A DNA stretch of 12,399 nucleotides from an uncultured Alphaproteobacteria bacterium (GTDB lineage: Bacteria; Pseudomonadota; Alphaproteobacteria; Rs-D84): assembly GCA_947305255.1 (NCBI GenBank), contig CAMZDE010000029.1, positions 1 to 12,399 on the forward strand, written 5' to 3'. Position 1 is the first letter of the stretch. Each line of letters begins with the position of its first letter. Below are positions 6,963 through 12,399 of the stretch, one piece after another. The translations under genes were made by a program, and so were the position numbers. The notes under the pieces are model-generated. The model was given only the letters and a program-made list of their open reading frames with translations. It was not told the DNA's origin and did not search any database.

Positions 6963-8447
6963 ATGAAAAAATTGTTTGTTTTAACATCTGTGTTGGCCTT
7001 GGCCGCATGTGCATTCGGGGGCGGGGATAAATCTGGTACTGGGGTGCCGCCGTCTGGGGGATATGTTGACACGGTTCGTGAAAGTAATAGTGTTATTACG
7101 GGCATGGTTTCAAACAGTGAATATCAGGTTGCGCGATATGTTGCTAATAAATTGGGTGAAGATGCCGCCGATGTTAATTTGACACGTGGCGCGTCGAATC
7201 GCGGTGCTTTTGTCCCAAGTCCTACCATAGGGAATTTGGATTATGATACAGCAAATGAATTAGTACAAATAGCGGCATGGTTGGTAGACGATACAACCAG
7301 CGAGGCAGATATAATCAGTAAATTTGAAACTTCCAGTCTGGATAAAAATAAAATCAAAGCAGCACTGAAATTGTTGGATGGCATGTGGTGTTATGTTGGT
7401 GGCAGCGCCAGCGAAACAGCCGAACGTGTTTTGCAACGTCGTGAATCTTTTCAAGAACCATTGGCAGAATTACAGGAAAAAACAGAAGTATTTAATTTAA
7501 GAGACGTTGAATTCAAGACAGAGGCAGGTGGCGTGCTTACGACTTTGGTATTTAATGTCAATAATACAACAGGTCAGGTTGAATCTATTGAATATCCGCA
7601 TGCCCAAGAGATAATGGATGAATATATTGGTTCGGACGTCACTGTTGGTCCAATAATGCGCAATGGCAATACAAATTCTTTCATAGAGCATTTTACTGTT
7701 GATGAAGAAACTAGCCCTCTTTATGGACAAACGATTAGTGTTCCGACCGAATATGTTAGTTATGGAAGACAATTAGGGTTAAGATATTCTGATTTCGGGG
7801 TTTTGAGGACGGATTTTATGAATGCTGGTTTTGAAGGGGCAGAAGATTGGGGTGTTTGGCAAACTCCGTTCATTGGTGGATATACAACAAAACAACTTGC
7901 AAATGATGATATGCGGGTTTTGGCGGCTGATAATGATATTGTGTTCACTGGTTCTGCCAAAGGTGATATATCGTATCACGATTGGGAAGCAGGGTTGCCG
8001 GGTTCTACTGGTGCAGATATACCACTAGCGGGTGGATTAAATGATGATCAGGCGACGTTAACATTTACAGGTGATGGAACCCAGATATTTACAGCTGATT
8101 TTACAAATTGGGCGCAAATTCAGGCGGTAAAAGCACCAGATGGAACGAACCAGTTTGTTGTTGCACATAGTTATGTTGATAGTGATTCACCGTATTATCT
8201 GGAATCGTCCCCAGCAGGATTAAATGAAGGTGATTATATAACGTATTCTGGTGACCATCAGATGCAGTTTATAACGGGCTATTATGGTAACGCTGATACA
8301 CCAACAGAAGCCGTTGGATTGGTAAAATACGGTCATCAATGGGGTGATCCATATTATGTTGAAGCAGAAGATCGTTGGGATATAGAAAATCATCTTCAGG
8401 TTGTTGTTGGTTTTGGTGGATTGGCGCAACCACAATCTGGTGATTAG
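6963..8447 (+). CDS. Surface lipoprotein with TbpB-like C-terminal barrel
   Basis: The protein (494 residues) begins MKKLFVLTSVLALAAC. The LAAC lipobox marks Cys16 as the lipid-bearing residue, and Ala at +2 favours sorting to the outer membrane rather than retention in the inner membrane. A glycine-rich linker (residues 18-33) follows. Residues about 50-265 form a mixed region without a motif I recognise, with one further cysteine (Cys143). Residues about 270-490 look like a small beta-barrel: DIVFTGSAKGDISY, TLTFTGDGTQIFTADFTNW, then GYYGNADTPTEAVGL (439-453) and VVGFGG (481-486). The G-x-YG-x(4)-P-x-EAVG pattern followed by a FGG strand is the kind of ending seen in TbpB/Slam-dependent surface lipoproteins, which bind host iron proteins or related ligands. 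Lipoprotein status is well supported; the TbpB-like call is inference and no ligand can be named. A strong AAGGAG supports the start, and a terminator follows. Confidence 0.85.
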   Translation: MKKLFVLTSVLALAACAFGGGDKSGTGVPPSGGYVDTVRESNSVITGMVSNSEYQVARYVANKLGEDAADVNLTRGASNRGAFVPSPTIGNLDYDTANELVQIAAWLVDDTTSEADIISKFETSSLDKNKIKAALKLLDGMWCYVGGSASETAERVLQRRESFQEPLAELQEKTEVFNLRDVEFKTEAGGVLTTLVFNVNNTTGQVESIEYPHAQEIMDEYIGSDVTVGPIMRNGNTNSFIEHFTVDEETSPLYGQTISVPTEYVSYGRQLGLRYSDFGVLRTDFMNAGFEGAEDWGVWQTPFIGGYTTKQLANDDMRVLAADNDIVFTGSAKGDISYHDWEAGLPGSTGADIPLAGGLNDDQATLTFTGDGTQIFTADFTNWAQIQAVKAPDGTNQFVVAHSYVDSDSPYYLESSPAGLNEGDYITYSGDHQMQFITGYYGNADTPTEAVGLVKYGHQWGDPYYVEAEDRWDIENHLQVVVGFGGLAQPQSGD

Positions 8448-8467
8448 GTTTGTTTTCATCGTTTTTA

Positions 8468-8500
8468 ATCTGCCGCGGGTTTTCGCGGCAGATTTTTTTT
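8468..8500 (+). terminator. Strong intrinsic terminator after the envelope group
   Basis: A perfect 10-bp stem ATCTGCCGCG/CGCGGCAGAT (8468-8477 with 8484-8493) has a 6-base loop and runs into eight consecutive T. It lies 20 bases after the lipoprotein stop and separates the envelope genes from the rpsB promoter. Confidence 0.95.
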
Positions 8501-8510
8501 AAGAAAATAC

Positions 8511-8539
8511 TTGATTTTTGTGGGTAAATTGTTTATTAT
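8511..8539 (+). promoter_or_regulatory. sigma70-type promoter of rpsB-tsf
   Basis: TTGATT (8511-8516) and TATTAT (8534-8539) are separated by exactly 17 bases, directly after the upstream terminator. The expected transcription start near 8546 leaves a leader of about 110 bases before rpsB. Confidence 0.7.
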
Positions 8540-8545
8540 GGCGGC

Positions 8546-8655
8546 ACGCACCTTGGTGCGAAGAACACAGGCGGCGGATATAATTTCTGTCCAGAATATC
8601 TGGTTTTTTACATCTGCCGACCGAGGATAACAACAGAAAACAAAAGGGTTTAATC
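8546..8655 (+). promoter_or_regulatory. Structured rpsB leader RNA, candidate S2 regulatory element
   Basis: The untranslated leader folds by eye into distinct elements. A first hairpin pairs CGCACC with GGTGCG (8547-8560, very small loop). A long-range stem then pairs CGGCGGAT (8572-8579) with ATCTGCCG (8612-8619), with one G-U pair. It encloses an inner hairpin CCAGA-ATA-TCTGG (8591-8603). AAAAGGG at 8642-8648 is the ribosome binding site, 7 bases from the ATG. Ribosomal protein operons starting with rpsB are often controlled by S2 binding to the leader, so an autoregulatory role is plausible. I have not matched it to a known RNA family. Confidence 0.5.
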
Positions 8656-9507
8656 ATGGCATTGCCAACATTTACTATGAAACAATTAATGGAAGCGGGC
8701 GTTCATTTCGGCCATCATACACGCCGTTGGAATCCGCTGATGACACCATACGTTTATGGGGTTAAAGATAAAATTCACATTATCAATTTGAATAAAACTG
8801 CGCCACTTTTGCACCGCTCTTTGGTCGCATTGGAAGCAATCGCCGCTGCGGGTGGAAAAATCTTGTTTGTTGCGACAAAACATCAGGCGAAAGATATCGT
8901 TAAAGATGCTGCGGAACGTTGCGGTCAATTTTATGTGAATAATCGCTGGTTGGGCGGTATGTTGACTAACTGGACAACTGTTTCACAAAGCATTCGTCGT
9001 TTGAAAAAAATGGAAAGCGACATCGCAAACGCTGACAAATTAGGTTTGACCAAGAAAGAAGTTGGTGTTATGACCAAAGAAGTTGCTAAATTGCGCGACA
9101 TTTTCGGTGGTATTTTAGAAATGCACGGAATTCCACAGGCGATGATTGTTATTGATGTGCCACGTGAAATGAACGCGGTTCATGAAGCGAAAAATTTGGA
9201 CATCCCAACAATCGCAATTTGTGATACAAACGCAAATCCAGAATTGGTTGATTACCCAGTTCCAGGTAACGATGATGCGTCGCGTGCGACACAATTGTAT
9301 TGTGATTTGTTTGTTGATGCTATTTTGTCTGGTATCGAAAAACGTTTGGGCGGTGCCGCGGGTAAAAAGGCTGAATCTGATAATGCAGAAGCCGCCGCGG
9401 AAGAATATGAACACGACATCAAAGTCAAAGAAGCAAAACAAAAATCTAAGACTTCCGAAGCTCGTGAAGTTCGCCGCAGCAAATTAGCAGACAAAGCAGA
9501 CAAATAA
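8656..9507 (+). CDS. rpsB: 30S ribosomal protein S2
   Basis: S2 binds the neck between head and body of the 30S subunit, is needed to recruit S1, and often represses its own operon. The signature LMEAGVHFGHHTRRWNP (residues 11-27) and the second one, around CDTNANPELVDYPVPGNDDA (189-208), are intact. The NNRWLGGMLTNW segment (95-106) is also typical of S2. The core ends near residue 232. A further tail of about 50 residues, rich in Ala, Glu and Lys, makes the protein 283 residues long against about 240 in E. coli; extended tails are common in alphaproteobacterial S2. AAAAGGG lies 7 bases before the ATG. tsf follows after 24 bases in the conserved order. Confidence 0.98.
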   Translation: MALPTFTMKQLMEAGVHFGHHTRRWNPLMTPYVYGVKDKIHIINLNKTAPLLHRSLVALEAIAAAGGKILFVATKHQAKDIVKDAAERCGQFYVNNRWLGGMLTNWTTVSQSIRRLKKMESDIANADKLGLTKKEVGVMTKEVAKLRDIFGGILEMHGIPQAMIVIDVPREMNAVHEAKNLDIPTIAICDTNANPELVDYPVPGNDDASRATQLYCDLFVDAILSGIEKRLGGAAGKKAESDNAEAAAEEYEHDIKVKEAKQKSKTSEAREVRRSKLADKADK

Positions 9508-9531
9508 TTTTATCAAAGAAAGGAAATTAAA

Positions 9532-10401
9532 ATGGCAGAAATAACAGCAAAATTAGTCCAAGAATTGCGCGAAAAAACGTCCGCAGGTATGATGGACTGT
9601 AAAAAAGCATTGGTTGAAAACAACGGCGATATCGAAGCAGCGGCCGATTGGTTGCGCCAAAAAGGTATTGTTAAGGCTGCGTCTAAGGCGGGTCGTGTTG
9701 CGGCATCTGGTTTGGTGACTGTTGTTAAATGCGACAATATGGGCTGTGTTGTTGAATTGAATGCGGAAACAGATTTCGTTGCGAAAAACGATAAATTCCA
9801 AGCGTTGGTTGCGAACGTTGCAAACAAAGCAATGGAATTGGCTGGCGATTTCGATGCAACATTGGCCGCGGTCAAAGATGACATCGCTGCGACTATTTCT
9901 ACGATTGGTGAAAATATGAGCCTGCGCCGTATTGCCAAAGTGAATGGTGACCATATTTATACTTATGTTCACAATGCTTTGGTCCCAGGTATGGGTCAAA
10001 TCGGTGTTGTTGTTGCAATCGATGGCGATGACGCGCGCATTGACGAAATCGGGAACAAAATCGCTATGCACATCGCGGCGAACAAACCTGAATTTATGAC
10101 AATTGCTGATGTTGATCCAAAAGCAGTTGAACGCGAAAAGAAAGTGTTCATCGAATCGGGCGCAACAGCGGGCAAACCTGAAAACATCGTCGAAAAGATG
10201 GTTGAAGGTCGTATTAAAAAATACTATGGCGAATCAGTGTTGGAAGAACAACCTTTCGTTATGGATCCGTCAAAAACAGTGAAAGAAGTTATCGCAGAAC
10301 ATGGTGGTAAACTGGCTGGTTATGCTTATTACGTTTTGGGTGAAGGTATCCAAAAACGCGAAGACAATTTGGCCGACGAAGTTGCCAAAATGTTGCAATA
10401 A
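9532..10401 (+). CDS. tsf: Translation elongation factor Ts
   Basis: EF-Ts is the nucleotide exchange factor for EF-Tu in the cytoplasm. The N-terminal UBA-like domain has ELREKTSAGMMDCKKAL (11-27). The TDFVAKND motif (80-87), whose Asp and Phe wedge into EF-Tu and displace magnesium, is complete. The later HIAANKPEFM block (170-179) and the LEEQPFVMDPSKTVKEV segment (237-253) are standard for the family. The length of 289 residues is close to the E. coli 283. AAAGGA lies 7 bases before the ATG. It follows rpsB in the same transcript and is followed by a hairpin terminator, so pyrH and frr, the common next genes, are not part of this operon here. Confidence 0.98.
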   Translation: MAEITAKLVQELREKTSAGMMDCKKALVENNGDIEAAADWLRQKGIVKAASKAGRVAASGLVTVVKCDNMGCVVELNAETDFVAKNDKFQALVANVANKAMELAGDFDATLAAVKDDIAATISTIGENMSLRRIAKVNGDHIYTYVHNALVPGMGQIGVVVAIDGDDARIDEIGNKIAMHIAANKPEFMTIADVDPKAVEREKKVFIESGATAGKPENIVEKMVEGRIKKYYGESVLEEQPFVMDPSKTVKEVIAEHGGKLAGYAYYVLGEGIQKREDNLADEVAKMLQ

Positions 10402-10419
10402 TTATTGTGACTGTATAAT
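10393..10419 (+). promoter_or_regulatory. Weak candidate promoter overlapping the end of tsf
   Basis: TTGCAA (10393-10398, spanning the last tsf codons) and a consensus TATAAT (10414-10419) are 15 bases apart, two short of optimum. If used, transcription would start near 10426, at the base of the following hairpin. Confidence 0.25.
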
Positions 10420-10424
10420 TTATT

Positions 10425-10476
10425 TCGGGGTTGATTGTCGGGTGCATTATCTGTCAATCAATCCCGATTTTTATTT
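10425..10476 (+). terminator. Intrinsic terminator after tsf
   Basis: CGGGGTTGATTG (10426-10437) pairs with CAATCAATCCCG (10455-10466) over 12 bp with one G-U, plus a closing T-A pair. The loop is 17 bases and the tail is ATTTTTATTT. It lies 24 bases after the tsf stop and 12 bases before the next gene's start, so any transcript entering from tsf has to read through it. Confidence 0.75.
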
Positions 10477-10487
10477 GGGAAAAGAAT

Positions 10488-10907
10488 ATGCAAAGATACA
10501 AGATTCAAGACATAACAAACGATGGCGCATTTTGTTCTGTTGTGGTGACGAATGCAAAAAATGCTTTCAAAACGATTGATTTGCCGGCCAAGGTTGGTGA
10601 AAAAGCGAAAGTTGGCAGCAAAGTGACTGTATTGCAAGACAAAGATTTAGGTGTCGAAGATTATGTTTATCTTTATCGTGGTGATATGTGTTTTCATACA
10701 AAGCCTGCGTCGTTTGATATATATTCGTGCAAATGTTATCTTGGCAATTTGCCGGGGGTGTTCGATAGTTTCAAACTGGATAGGGCGATATTCAAATTTG
10801 CGATTGCGCGTGAATGTTGGCACCGTGGAATCAGGCCGTCTATGGCGGCGTGGCGCAATTTGCAGAATGTGTTTTTATGGGATGCGTATTCACATTTGGT
10901 GCGGTAA
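10488..10907 (+). CDS. Conserved-looking protein of unknown function
   Basis: I do not recognise this 139-residue protein. The chosen ATG begins MQRYKIQDITNDG; a GGGA lies 7 bases upstream, a modest ribosome binding site. An upstream TTG at 10431 is in frame, but it would run through the terminator hairpin. The first 65 residues look like a small beta-rich domain with several Val/Lys strands (AKVGEKAKVGSKVTVLQDKD, then VYLYRG). The second half has a cysteine-bearing segment (SCKCYLGNLP) and a helical, aromatic- and arginine-rich end (CWHRGIRPSMAAWRNL). There is no signal peptide or membrane segment, so it is probably cytoplasmic. Codon use resembles that of its neighbours. It sits alone between the tsf terminator and the tyrS transcript. 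Confidence 0.75.
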   Translation: MQRYKIQDITNDGAFCSVVVTNAKNAFKTIDLPAKVGEKAKVGSKVTVLQDKDLGVEDYVYLYRGDMCFHTKPASFDIYSCKCYLGNLPGVFDSFKLDRAIFKFAIARECWHRGIRPSMAAWRNLQNVFLWDAYSHLVR

Positions 10908-10923
10908 AAATTTGCAAATTTTT
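10906..10923. repeat. Perfect 18-bp palindrome
   Basis: AAAAATTTGCAAATTTTT is its own reverse complement. It overlaps the stop codon of the upstream gene and contains the -35 hexamer of the next promoter. It could be an operator or a weak bidirectional terminator without a GC stem. Such palindromes also arise by chance in AT-rich DNA. Confidence 0.5.
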
Positions 10924-10940
10924 GTTTAATTTGATATTAT
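10912..10940 (+). promoter_or_regulatory. Promoter of the small ORF and tyrS
   Basis: TTGCAA (10912-10917) and TATTAT (10935-10940) are separated by 17 bases. The predicted start near 10947 is 12 bases before the small ORF ATG, and AAGGA (10948-10952) falls in the leader. The -35 lies inside an 18-bp palindrome. Confidence 0.55.
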
Positions 10941-10958
10941 TATGGAAAAGGATTTTAT

Positions 10959-11102
10959 ATGATGACAGACAAAGAAACAATAATACAAGATTTGAAAGTG
11001 CTCGGCGAGGATATTTACGCTGCGTTTAACGGCAAACCCGCAAAAATTCCGGCTATCAAACCATTTGGTGCAATTTTAGATAATAAATACAAACACAGGT
11101 AA
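10959..11102 (+). CDS. Small 47-residue protein upstream of tyrS
   Basis: ATG ATG at 10959 and 10962 open a frame of 47 codons ending at TAA 11100-11102. AAGGA (10948-10952) is 6 bases from the first ATG and 9 from the second. The product begins MMTDKETIIQDLKVLGEDIY and ends in a basic tail (DNKYKHR). The N-terminal half looks like an acidic helix; the middle is Lys/Pro-rich (GKPAKIPAIKPFG). There is no signal peptide. The stop is 5 bases before the tyrS ATG, and the only visible tyrS ribosome binding site (AGG at 11097-11099) lies inside its last codons, so translation of the two is probably coupled. I recognise no family. It could be a regulatory leader peptide or a real small protein. Confidence 0.6.
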   Translation: MMTDKETIIQDLKVLGEDIYAAFNGKPAKIPAIKPFGAILDNKYKHR

Positions 11103-11107
11103 AAAAT

Positions 11108-12325
11108 ATGGCAAACGAATTATTCAAAGAATTAGAAGCACGCGGTTTTATAAACCAGTGTTCAAATATGGACGCGGTGCGTGATTTGCTGAACAACGGC
11201 AAAATGGTTGTGTATTTGGGATCTGACCCGACCGCTGATTCTTTGCATGTCGGGCATTTGGTGCCGGTTATGATGATGCGCTGGTTGCAAAAATATGGAC
11301 ACAAACCGTTAATGTTGGTTGGTGGCGCAACGGGGCGTATTGGCGATCCGTCGGGCCGTGATACAGGCCGTCCAATGATGACCGAAGAAACGCTGGCTAA
11401 AAATATCGCAGGATTAAAAAAATCATATTCTAAATTTTTGAAATTTGGCGCGGCCGCATCTGACGCTTTGATGGTCGATAATTACGATTGGATGAAAAAT
11501 TACGGCCATATTGAATTTTTGGCGCAATATGGAACTGATTTTACTGTGCCGCGTATGTTGTCTATGGAAAGCGTGAAAAAGCGTCTGGAAAATGGCATGA
11601 CGTTTTTGGAATTTAATTATATGACGTTCCAAGCGGTGGATTTCTTAACATTATATCGCGAACATAATTGCACAATGCAACTCTGTGGGGCAGACCAATG
11701 GGGTAACGCAATTATGGGTGTCGAATTGATACGTAAAAAATGTGGCAAAGAAGTCTTTGTTTTATCGACGTCGTTGATAACAGATGCGAATGGGAATAAA
11801 ATCGGAAAATCTGCGGGGAATGCGGTCTGGGTGAACGAAGATAAAACCAGTGCGTATGAATACTATCAATATTTCCGCAATACACCAGATGATTTAGTGG
11901 AAAAATTCTTGAAAATATTTACTGAAATTCCGTTAGATGAAATCGCAGAATTGACAACGAAGCAGGGCGCAGAATTAAACGAAGTTAAAAAACGTTTGGC
12001 GTTCGCGGCAACCGAAATTGCACACGGGCATGACGCGGCGGTGGCGGCAGAATCTGCGGCGGCGGCATTGTTTGGTGGTGGTGGTAATTCTGAGAATGTG
12101 CCGCAATTCGATTTGACAATGACGGAACCAATGGGGATTTTAGACTTTTTGGTTGCGACCAAATTGTTTGATTCTAAATCAGAGGCGCGTCGTATGGTTG
12201 AACAGGGCGGAATCCAAATCGATGGTGAAAAAATCATGGACAAAGATTTCGTTGTGAACCCGCGCGAATCAATCATGGTGCAACGCGGCAAGAAAGTGTT
12301 CTTGAAAGTGAACATCAAAAAATAA
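11108..12325 (+). CDS. tyrS: Tyrosyl-tRNA synthetase
   Basis: This class I synthetase charges tRNA-Tyr with tyrosine, using ATP. The HIGH motif is HVGH (residues 47-50), preceded by YLGSDPTADSL with Tyr36 and Asp40 in the tyrosine pocket. GGATGRIGDPSGR (72-84) is present in full. The tyrosine-recognition helix has Tyr171, Gln175 and Asp178, and is followed by QLCGADQWGN (191-200), a small variation on the usual QxGGSDQWGN. The KMSKS loop reads KIGKS (231-235). The C-terminal S4-type RNA-binding domain (about 342-403) holds FLVATKLFDSKSEARRMVEQGGI. The length of 405 residues is in the normal range. The ribosome binding site is weak and inside the upstream small ORF, which suggests translational coupling. 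The gene was probably kept by vertical descent. Confidence 0.98.
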   Translation: MANELFKELEARGFINQCSNMDAVRDLLNNGKMVVYLGSDPTADSLHVGHLVPVMMMRWLQKYGHKPLMLVGGATGRIGDPSGRDTGRPMMTEETLAKNIAGLKKSYSKFLKFGAAASDALMVDNYDWMKNYGHIEFLAQYGTDFTVPRMLSMESVKKRLENGMTFLEFNYMTFQAVDFLTLYREHNCTMQLCGADQWGNAIMGVELIRKKCGKEVFVLSTSLITDANGNKIGKSAGNAVWVNEDKTSAYEYYQYFRNTPDDLVEKFLKIFTEIPLDEIAELTTKQGAELNEVKKRLAFAATEIAHGHDAAVAAESAAAALFGGGGNSENVPQFDLTMTEPMGILDFLVATKLFDSKSEARRMVEQGGIQIDGEKIMDKDFVVNPRESIMVQRGKKVFLKVNIKK

Positions 12326-12329
12326 ACGG

Positions 12330-12358
12330 TTGCAATCGTGTGATTTGTATTATAGAAT
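12330..12358 (+). promoter_or_regulatory. Probable promoter of the right-end tRNA
   Basis: TTGCAA (12330-12335) and TAGAAT (12353-12358) are separated by 17 bases. The predicted start near 12365 is only about 3 bases before the tRNA 5' end. An overlapping TATTAT (12348-12353) is an alternative -10 with a slightly longer leader but a poor -35. TTGCAA is also the -35 of the tyrS promoter. Confidence 0.5.
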
Positions 12359-12367
12359 CCGCAACAT

Positions 12368-12399
12368 GCGCCCATGGCTCAATTGGATAGAGCAACAGA
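12368..12399 (+). tRNA. Partial tRNA, probably tRNA-Arg, cut by window end
   Basis: The visible 32 bases form the 5' part of a tRNA: acceptor strand GCGCCCA, then TG, D-arm GCTC-AATTGGATA-GAGC, base 26 A, and the 5' strand of the anticodon stem ACAGA. A D-loop with GGATA after AATT, together with a GCGCCC acceptor, is common in bacterial tRNA-Arg. The anticodon lies outside the window, so the amino acid is not proven. Confidence 0.75.

Noticed and set aside
9513..10071. Minus-strand open frames of 141 and 172 codons opposite tsf
   Set aside because: They are antisense to a secure essential gene. Their composition follows from tsf codon use and no start signals are visible.

Overview
The window looks like a piece of chromosome from an AT-rich, probably host-associated alphaproteobacterium with a compact genome. 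The taxonomic guess is inference. It rests on the general character of the S2, EF-Ts and TyrRS proteins, the strong use of TTG/TTA leucine codons, purine-rich AAAGG(A)-type ribosome binding sites and short intergenic gaps. No phage, transposon, CRISPR or integron signature is visible. Every gap between genes is under 300 bases.

Left part (1-3720): pth (peptidyl-tRNA hydrolase, with a short C-terminus) runs rightward and meets, stop codon against stop codon, a leftward gene for a 965-residue exported, cysteine-rich protein. Upstream of that gene, on the same minus strand, lies a tRNA-Leu whose anticodon reads AAG. This is an unusual anticodon for a bacterium outside a few lineages. A good hairpin terminator separates the two.

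Middle part (3720-8500): four rightward genes all encode exported products. In order they are a roughly 500-residue outer-membrane beta-barrel that resembles omptin proteases, a small secreted protein with a probable GTG start, a second beta-barrel protein, and a lipoprotein whose C-terminal half resembles the small beta-barrels of TbpB-like surface lipoproteins. The group starts at an extended -10 promoter and ends at a strong intrinsic terminator. It reads as a cell-envelope locus and is the most likely place for undescribed biology.

Right part (8500-12399): this is a translation block. A sigma70-like promoter and a structured leader RNA precede rpsB-tsf, which end in a hairpin terminator. 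Next come a 139-residue protein of unknown function, then a 47-residue small ORF lying 5 nt before tyrS behind its own promoter, then tyrS. The window ends inside a tRNA that is probably tRNA-Arg. The usual rpsB-tsf-pyrH-frr continuation is absent here.

Starts were re-chosen for three genes (3817, 5352, 6013), because the longest reading frames begin at GTG codons upstream of better ribosome-binding-site/start pairs.
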